A stretch of 40,466 bases of DNA from the NCBI GenBank assembly GCA_015903995.1, contig JABMDK010000013.1:31071-71536 (forward strand). Direction: 5' to 3'. Under the pieces are notes generated by a model. It was given only the letters and a program-made list of their open reading frames with translations. It was not told where the DNA came from and made no database searches. The stretch is from Nitrospira sp. GTDB taxonomy: Bacteria > Nitrospirota > Nitrospiria > Nitrospirales > Nitrospiraceae. This document shows positions 34,733 to 40,466 of the stretch, one piece after another. Every line of letters begins with the position of its first letter. Within the stretch, counting starts at the first letter, position 1. The position numbers and the translations under genes are program-made.

Positions 34733-35233
34733 CTACATGCGAGACTCGGACATCAACTGCTCAATATTCAAACGACTCCACATGAGCCAATAGATCGCTC
34801 CGCCAAGCACCGCATCAAGACAGGCTTGCGGCAGTACCACCGTCCAGACCGCCCACCACAGATCTTGCTGAGCGCTGAGCTGCATGGCCAATGGCGTGAT
34901 CAGCCCCACCACACACGAGACGACGAGCAACCCTATGACGAGCACGACGGGACTCAGATAGACCACCTGCCGGCCTGCAAGACCAGCGATATACCCGGCG
35001 GCTCCCTTCATGACAGCACCCGAAATCAAGTCCTGCGCAGAAAACAGACTCATCGCCCATCCGAGTGCGAGCCCGACCAACAGGCCGTCAAGCTCTCCCG
35101 CTAACAGACCGATCAAGCACACCGCCACAAAACCGAGATCCGGCCTCACCCCCCACACACTGAAGTGCGGGAGGAGAACGGACTGAATCGGCACAAGACC
35201 AACGATTACGGCAAAATAGATGAGCGCTTTCAT
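34733..35233 (-). CDS. mreD: Rod-shape determining protein MreD
   Basis: MreD is an integral membrane protein of the elongasome that works with MreC. The 166-residue product is hydrophobic with about five or six helices, starting LIYFAVIVGLVPIQSVLLPH, and has the family-like region LIGLLAGELDGLLVGLALGW. Sequence conservation in this family is low, so its place between mreC and mrdA carries much of the identification. Its start overlaps the mreC stop (ATGA). Confidence 0.92.
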   Translation of the reverse strand: MKALIYFAVIVGLVPIQSVLLPHFSVWGVRPDLGFVAVCLIGLLAGELDGLLVGLALGWAMSLFSAQDLISGAVMKGAAGYIAGLAGRQVVYLSPVVLVIGLLVVSCVVGLITPLAMQLSAQQDLWWAVWTVVLPQACLDAVLGGAIYWLMWSRLNIEQLMSESRM

Positions 35234-36102
35234 GGCTTTGGCCTTGGAGCTCCAAGCCTCTCCCCTTCGGTCAGAGTCAAGGAGGGCCGAATGACCAACA
35301 CATCCTCGACCCGATTGGGATCCACCTCCGGAGAAATTTCGGCGGATTGGAACAGTGCTTCCTCTTCTTTATCGATTCGTATGATCGTGCCGATCGGTAT
35401 CCCGCGGGGGAATCCTCCGACCAGGCCTGACGTGACGACATGATCGCCGGGCCGTGCATTGGACAACAGCGGAATGTACTTGAGTCGAGCCTGTCCCTGC
35501 GTCGTCCCTTCGACGATTCCCTCGTCTCTCGTGCGTTGGATGAGTCCGGCAATCGCATTATTGGGATCGGTCACCAGCAGAACAACAGCGGTGGAGGCCG
35601 TGGTCTTGACGATGCGACCGACCACACCGGCCGGGGTAATCACTCCCTGGTCCGTTTGAATCCCGTCGGACGTCCCCTTGTTCAGAATGATTGTCTTATA
35701 CCAGTTACCGGTATCGCGCCCGATCACTTGGGCGGCCACGGATGTGGGAAGGGCTTGTTTCTTAAACTCCAACAGCGCGGACAACCGCTCCGTCGCCACT
35801 GCGGCCTCTCGCAGCTGCCCGTTTTGTTCCTTGAGAAGATCCAGCTCTCGCTTCAACTGCTGATTTTCTTCCTCAACCCCTTGGAGGGCCACGTACCGCC
35901 CCCAGACATCGGCGATCCGATCATGGATCCCAGCCACGACCTGAAGCGGCCAGCTGATAATCCATCCGAAGGGGCTGCTTATCGGTTGCAAGACACTTTG
36001 GAGTTGGCCGGGAAGGAGGAGGAAGCCAAGCACGAGAATGACGGCGAGCACGAGAGCGACACGCCGAGCGCTGTACGATAGGCGTAAATTGACCATCCGC
36101 AT
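35230..36102 (-). CDS. mreC: Rod-shape determining protein MreC
   Basis: MreC is a bitopic membrane protein whose periplasmic part activates PBP2. The ATG at 36102 (MRMVNLRLSYSARRVALVLA) gives 290 residues. The longer frame to 36195 would overlap mreB and is not family-like. One anchor helix (VALVLAVILVLGFLLL) precedes a coiled coil at about residues 78-115 (EEENQQLKRELDLLKEQNGQ). The beta-barrel domain follows, with AAQVIGRDTGNWYKTIILNK and DHVVTSGLVGGFPRGIPIG. The ribosome site is weak. The gap to mreB is 13 bases. Confidence 0.94.
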   Translation of the reverse strand: MRMVNLRLSYSARRVALVLAVILVLGFLLLPGQLQSVLQPISSPFGWIISWPLQVVAGIHDRIADVWGRYVALQGVEEENQQLKRELDLLKEQNGQLREAAVATERLSALLEFKKQALPTSVAAQVIGRDTGNWYKTIILNKGTSDGIQTDQGVITPAGVVGRIVKTTASTAVVLLVTDPNNAIAGLIQRTRDEGIVEGTTQGQARLKYIPLLSNARPGDHVVTSGLVGGFPRGIPIGTIIRIDKEEEALFQSAEISPEVDPNRVEDVLVIRPSLTLTEGERLGAPRPKP

Positions 36103-36115
36103 GAGGGATGGGACC

Positions 36116-37228
<1,113 letters not shown>

Positions 37229-37233
37229 TTACT

Positions 37234-37692
37234 CTAATCCGGGACCGACAGTTGACCGGCGTCTAACACGTGAGTCCTTGCGACTTCATCGCCAAGCCGA
37301 CGACCCTGCTCATTCCCAATGATCAAAAAACTTTCAAATGCTAAAATGGCAAGCGCGACGAGCCAGCCAATGTACGGAACTGCATACGCGATCTGTGCGC
37401 CGCCCAGCGGAAGATTCCGGATGATCGACTCTCGGAATCCAGTCGCATCCGGACCATCCAATCGCATGGTTTGCAAGCCAACCAGCCGCTTGCCGATACT
37501 TTTTCCACCCGCAAACCCATCGGCAATCAAAATGTAGACCAAGCCGGAAAGAAAACCGACCGGAGGAGCAATTTCGCCGGCAGCGACGACAATGAACAGA
37601 TCGATTAACTTCGCAATGAACCGATTCAGGACATGGGCCTTCGGATAGACTCTTGCCTGTAGCGTCGTCGAGGTTAGCCCATCCCCTGCCAA
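37234..37692 (-). CDS. RDD-family membrane protein, TTG start
   Basis: The 152-residue protein belongs to the RDD family of unknown transport-related function. The family's first helix begins with RFIAKLIDLFIVVAAGEIA, where the usual R and D positions are conserved. The helices PVGFLSGLVYILIADGF and IAYAVPYIGWLVALAILAFE follow, and GGKSIGKRLVGLQTMRLDG is the typical loop. The start is TTG at 37692, supported by AGAAGGAG with about five bases spacing. A promoter at 37718-37746 precedes it, so it may lead the mreBCD transcript, from which only 68 bases separate it. Confidence 0.88.
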   Translation of the reverse strand: MAGDGLTSTTLQARVYPKAHVLNRFIAKLIDLFIVVAAGEIAPPVGFLSGLVYILIADGFAGGKSIGKRLVGLQTMRLDGPDATGFRESIIRNLPLGGAQIAYAVPYIGWLVALAILAFESFLIIGNEQGRRLGDEVARTHVLDAGQLSVPD

Positions 37693-37717
37693 GGGATCTC
37701 CTTCTAATTAGTGGCAA

Positions 37718-37746
37718 AGTATAACAAAATCCAGCAACTTGCACAA
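37718..37746 (-). promoter_or_regulatory. Promoter upstream of the RDD gene and perhaps the mre operon
   Basis: On the minus strand TTGTGC (37746-37741) and TATACT (37723-37718) are 17 bases apart. The -10 is near consensus. The RDD start lies 26 bases beyond it. No other promoter was found in the 68 bases before mreB, so read-through into mreB is plausible. Confidence 0.65.
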
Positions 37747-37950
37747 ACAAAGTACAATCTTTTTTAGCGTATTGGTTTCGGCGCCTTCCTGAGTCCTTCT
37801 CAGGACTTTCCCGGAAAGGAGGGGATCGTCCCGTCCACCTCCGAAACCAGCTGTGAGACTCCTCTGCCGAACATCTGCGCTGGAAACGGCTCTTGCCTTC
37901 CGCTCCACCCATAAGTACACTGTTGGCCTCACAAAAGGAAGAGGATTCAG

Positions 37951-38649
37951 ATGATCAAGACAATGCGAGATGCCGCTCACAACTATCCCTGGCTTCTTAA
38001 GTCCATCATGGGGCTCTTGGCAGTTGCGTTCGTGATTACGATGGGGTGGTGGGGATTCGGTGAACAAGCCGGCGGACCTGTGGCCAAAATCGGGGACCAA
38101 TCGGTTTCACTCGATGAATTTAAGCGCACCTACGAAAACATGCACCGCATCTACAAAGAAAACGTCAAGACCGATTTCAAAGAGGAAGAGTTCAAAGAAT
38201 TCGTCGTCGGACAACTGGTTGATAGTCGCGTTTGGATCATCGCCGCTGAGGAAATGGGCGTGCGGGTTTCCGATGCCGATTTGCGTGAGCTGATCATGCA
38301 AACGCCGGTCTTTCAGAAAAACGGCGCCTTCGATCCAGAACTCTACAAGCGCATCCTTGCCGCGAACCATCTCACCCCAGCCTCATTTGAGTCGATTCAG
38401 CACCAAGAAGTGTTGGCGAACAAGGCCCGAATGATCGTGCGCGATTCCGTCGCCCTCACGCCGGCGGAGATTGCCGAAGGTCAATCCCTGATGACCAGAC
38501 CCCAAGATTCCGATCCGGCTAAGGCAGCAGAGTCCAAACAGCGGGTGCTGGATGACATGCTGTTGCAGAAACAGCAACGAGCCCTGGTCTCATTTCAGCA
38601 GTCGATGAAGGCGAAGCTCCCTATCACTATCCGGAGGGAGTTACTCTAA
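37951..38649 (+). CDS. Membrane-anchored SurA-N-like chaperone domain protein
   Basis: The 232-residue protein resembles the N-terminal part of PpiD/SurA proteins. A cytoplasmic N-terminus is followed by one helix (LLKSIMGLLAVAFVITMGWW) and a periplasmic SurA-N domain: AKIGDQSVSLDEFKRTYENM, FVVGQLVDSRVWIIAAEEMG, MQTPVFQKNGAFDPELYKRI, and NHLTPASFESIQ. The parvulin peptidyl-prolyl isomerase domain that normally follows is absent. The C-terminus ends after a helix rich in Gln and Lys. AAGGAAGAGG at 37935-37944 supports the start. A role in holding exported proteins is an inference. Confidence 0.82.
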   Translation: MIKTMRDAAHNYPWLLKSIMGLLAVAFVITMGWWGFGEQAGGPVAKIGDQSVSLDEFKRTYENMHRIYKENVKTDFKEEEFKEFVVGQLVDSRVWIIAAEEMGVRVSDADLRELIMQTPVFQKNGAFDPELYKRILAANHLTPASFESIQHQEVLANKARMIVRDSVALTPAEIAEGQSLMTRPQDSDPAKAAESKQRVLDDMLLQKQQRALVSFQQSMKAKLPITIRRELL

Positions 38650-38696
38650 GTCCCAATGAGAAGCCGGAGGATTTCCTTGTTTCAATACCATTTCAC

Positions 38697-39125
38697 TCAG
38701 GTGCCTGCTCTAAATGGGTTCATAACTCGCAGCTTTCCAAAGACGGCCCCGTTCTGAAAATCCTCCGAGTAGAGAACCGTCGCCCCAGCAACCAGCGCCG
38801 ACTCCACAATCAACGAATCCCAAAAGGAAATCTTTGCCTTGTCGCTACGACGAATGGCCAGCAAGATCAGAGGAGTATCAACCTGAACGACTGGGAATGC
38901 TGCCAGATCTTGGACGGCCTTACAAGCCGTGTCCGGATCAAGTGGTATCGCTAGCTTCCTGGTCACTGCCACATAGAACTCTTGCAGCACCTGTGTGCTC
39001 AGAATGAGCTGTGCCCGTAGTTCTCGGTCCGACAAGAGTTCTTGTGCACGGCGTTGTTTGGGGAGATCATCGGCATCAAACAGATACACCAGCACATTCG
39101 TATCAAGGAAGAGGCGCTCCTTCAT
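38697..39125 (-). CDS. PIN-domain toxin, VapC-like
   Basis: The 142-residue PIN protein is a likely Mg-dependent ribonuclease toxin. Acidic residues typical of the active site are visible: Asp in LFLDTNVLVYLFD, Glu in LQEFYVAVTRK, Asp in ISFWDSLIVESAL and Asp in VLYSEDFQNG. It overlaps the upstream antitoxin gene by four bases (ATGA). The name vapC is used loosely for such PIN proteins, and the exact RNA target cannot be known from sequence. Confidence 0.88.
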   Translation of the reverse strand: MKERLFLDTNVLVYLFDADDLPKQRRAQELLSDRELRAQLILSTQVLQEFYVAVTRKLAIPLDPDTACKAVQDLAAFPVVQVDTPLILLAIRRSDKAKISFWDSLIVESALVAGATVLYSEDFQNGAVFGKLRVMNPFRAGT

Positions 39126-39352
39126 CGCTGGTGGAGATCCTCACGGACCCATCGGCGATTCCCCCGCTTTGTTGTGGCACGCCGAGACAACCTCAACAAG
39201 TCATTGATCGCCTCATCTTTTTTGGCCTTCATCCCGGCATAATCAGCTAGATAGTCCCGCACGACCGCGTTCACAGACGTCCCTTCTTCGAGCGCCCGCA
39301 TACGGGCTCGCTTCAACGTATCACTCTCGATCACAACAGTTAAATTCGCCAT
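39122..39352 (-). CDS. Ribbon-helix-helix antitoxin, VapB-like
   Basis: The 76-residue protein begins with a short beta strand and two helices (MANLTVVIESDTLKRARMRA, then EEGTSVNAVVRDYLADYAG) typical of ribbon-helix-helix antitoxins, which bind their own promoter. The basic C-terminal tail (RRATTKRGNRRWVREDLH) would wrap the toxin. It precedes the PIN gene and overlaps it by four bases, as usual in VapBC pairs. Confidence 0.85.
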   Translation of the reverse strand: MANLTVVIESDTLKRARMRALEEGTSVNAVVRDYLADYAGMKAKKDEAINDLLRLSRRATTKRGNRRWVREDLHQR

Positions 39353-39912
39353 GCCGCCACCCCTCCTATCTTTACACAGGATCAGTGTAGCACGGGATCT
39401 CTATCAGCACAAACAGCGGACGGGATGAAGAAGACAGAATGGAGCCAGGACGGGATCACAGCGGCAGGGGGTCACGTTTCAGCCAATCACCATAAGAGTC
39501 AACAAACTCATCACGAGCACGCGAACCGAACATCATACTTTGTTGGTTGTTCTGCCTCCCCCTTTTCCTTCTGCGCTTACTCAATTCCTCCGATGCGGAC
39601 GATCAACCATTTTCGGCACTTCGTCGCAACAAAGCTTTGTCTTCATTCACGACAATATTTCCTTCCGCAAAGAGAACTACGAAATAGCTCAACTCGATGT
39701 CATTAGCAGGACCTATTGTGAAATTCGTAACTGCCGCAAGTTGTACAGATGTCTCTGGCACAATCAGCTTAGCAAGTAGGGGAGCGGGATTCAGTCATTT
39801 TAAAAAACATTACTGTCAGTCGAGCAATCAGCAACTCCTCTCTCCGTTTAAAACTCAGAGCCTTCTCCTTTTCAGGATCAATCCCAAATGTGCTAGAGCA
39901 GTTTCTATTTAG
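39353..39912. other. Gene-poor stretch between VapB and the IS630 end
   Basis: About 560 bases without a recognisable gene. Plus-strand frames at 39425-39706 and 39697-39912 have no family resemblance and no ribosome site. Base composition is more A/T-rich near 39640-39910 than in the core genes. The promoter of the VapBC-like pair must lie at its left end and the IS630 terminal repeat at its right, but I could not define either. Confidence 0.45.
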
Positions 39913-40466
39913 TTACGCATTGTATCCAGCGGCTTTAAAGTAGTTTGAGCATTCTGTTTTGGAGAAGGTATTGAGAAGTTGTCCGATTTCGTTCCAGAGT
40001 GCATCCATCGTTCGGTGAGCCGCTTTTGCCGTGCCTTCAGTTTGGAGAACAGCTTTTCGATGGGGTTGAGATCGGGGGAATATGGCGGAAGATAGCGAAG
40101 TTCTGCACCTTTTGCCGCGATAGCCTCCCGGATACCGGTGGCTTTGTGACTGCTGAGATTGTCCGCGATCACGATGTCGCCCGGCTTCAATGTCGGGCAT
40201 AGAAAATCGGATACATAGACGAGAAACGCATCCCGATCCATCGGACCATCGATCACCATCGGTGCGGTGACTTCGTCGACCCGCAATGCAGCCGTGACGG
40301 TGGTTGTCTTCCAGTGTCCGTGCGGCACAGCAGCAACACAGCGTTCACCTTTGGGCGAACGCCCGCGCAGGCGTGTCATGTTCGTGCTGGCGCCGGTTTC
40401 ATCGATGAAGACGAGCTTCGCAACATCAAGCACGGGCTGATCCTCTTTCCACTCTGCGCGTGCTTT
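39913..40466 (-). mobile_element. IS630-family transposase, partial and frameshifted
   Basis: The coding frame enters from the right edge (KARAEWKEDQPVLDVAKLVF) and shows the DDE catalytic core: Asp in FIDETGAS, Asp in IVIADNLSSHKA and Glu in YSPDLNPIEKLF. Near 40024-40027 the frame breaks in a four-base run. One more base would continue as AAHRTMDALWNEIGQLLNTF and end SKTECSNYFKAAGYNA at 39913, which is the normal IS630 ending. Uncorrected, the protein ends with an unrelated tail. The N-terminal helix-turn-helix half lies outside the window. Confidence 0.88.

Noticed and set aside
34016..35104. Long plus-strand open frame of 362 codons
   Set aside because: It lies wholly opposite mrdA and mreD, which are unmistakable. 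Its product is rich in His, Arg and Gln with no family resemblance, as expected of a GC-rich antisense frame.

Overview
The window looks like a chromosomal piece of a comammox (complete ammonia-oxidising) Nitrospira. The left edge carries the end of amoC followed by amoA and amoB. The AmoA and AmoB proteins read as the bacterial copper membrane monooxygenase family in its Nitrospira form, and they sit beside a hydroxylamine-oxidoreductase-type multihaem gene and a complete system I cytochrome c maturation operon. This neighbourhood is known from comammox Nitrospira. The assignment rests on recognition of the proteins, not on a database search.

Layout. 1-2.4 kb: amoC (3' end), amoA, amoB, then a clear rho-independent terminator. 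2.7-3.9 kb, minus strand: a broken hao remnant with seven CxxCH haem sites, a frameshift near the N-terminus and a lost C-terminal third, still behind a near-consensus promoter. 4.1-11.1 kb, minus strand: ccmABCDEFGHI, nine genes mostly overlapping by a few bases. 11.2-14.7 kb: a DUF1269 protein, a frameshifted dicarboxylate/amino-acid symporter and a NupC-type nucleoside transporter.

14.7-26.2 kb is an accessory region: short repeats, a DUF4160/DUF2442 pair, a large protein with eight zinc-ribbon modules around a PD-(D/E)XK-type nuclease, a palindromic REP-like element, a decayed REP-associated tyrosine transposase (RAYT), a RelE/HigB-HigA-like toxin-antitoxin pair, a DCC-family protein, two small unknown genes, a frameshifted nhaA, a TetA-like transporter cut off at its 5' end, a truncated IS30 transposase, and remnants of an M20 peptidase and a PagL-like lipid A deacylase. 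The zinc-ribbon/nuclease gene is the best candidate for an undescribed system.

26.3-37.7 kb, minus strand, is housekeeping: topA, dprA, rng, rodA, mrdA, mreD, mreC, mreB and an RDD membrane protein. The mre-mrd block builds the rod-shape elongation machinery. 37.9-40.5 kb: a membrane-anchored SurA-N-like protein, a VapBC-type pair, and an IS630 transposase running off the right edge.

Functionally, AMO makes hydroxylamine and HAO would oxidise it with c-type haems inserted by the Ccm system, so the amo, hao and ccm genes form one logical unit. The hao copy here cannot make a normal enzyme, so a working copy must lie elsewhere if the cell oxidises ammonia. Several genes (symporter, nhaA, IS630) are broken by a single-base frameshift, in or near a four-base homopolymer. 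These could be real decay or assembly error.
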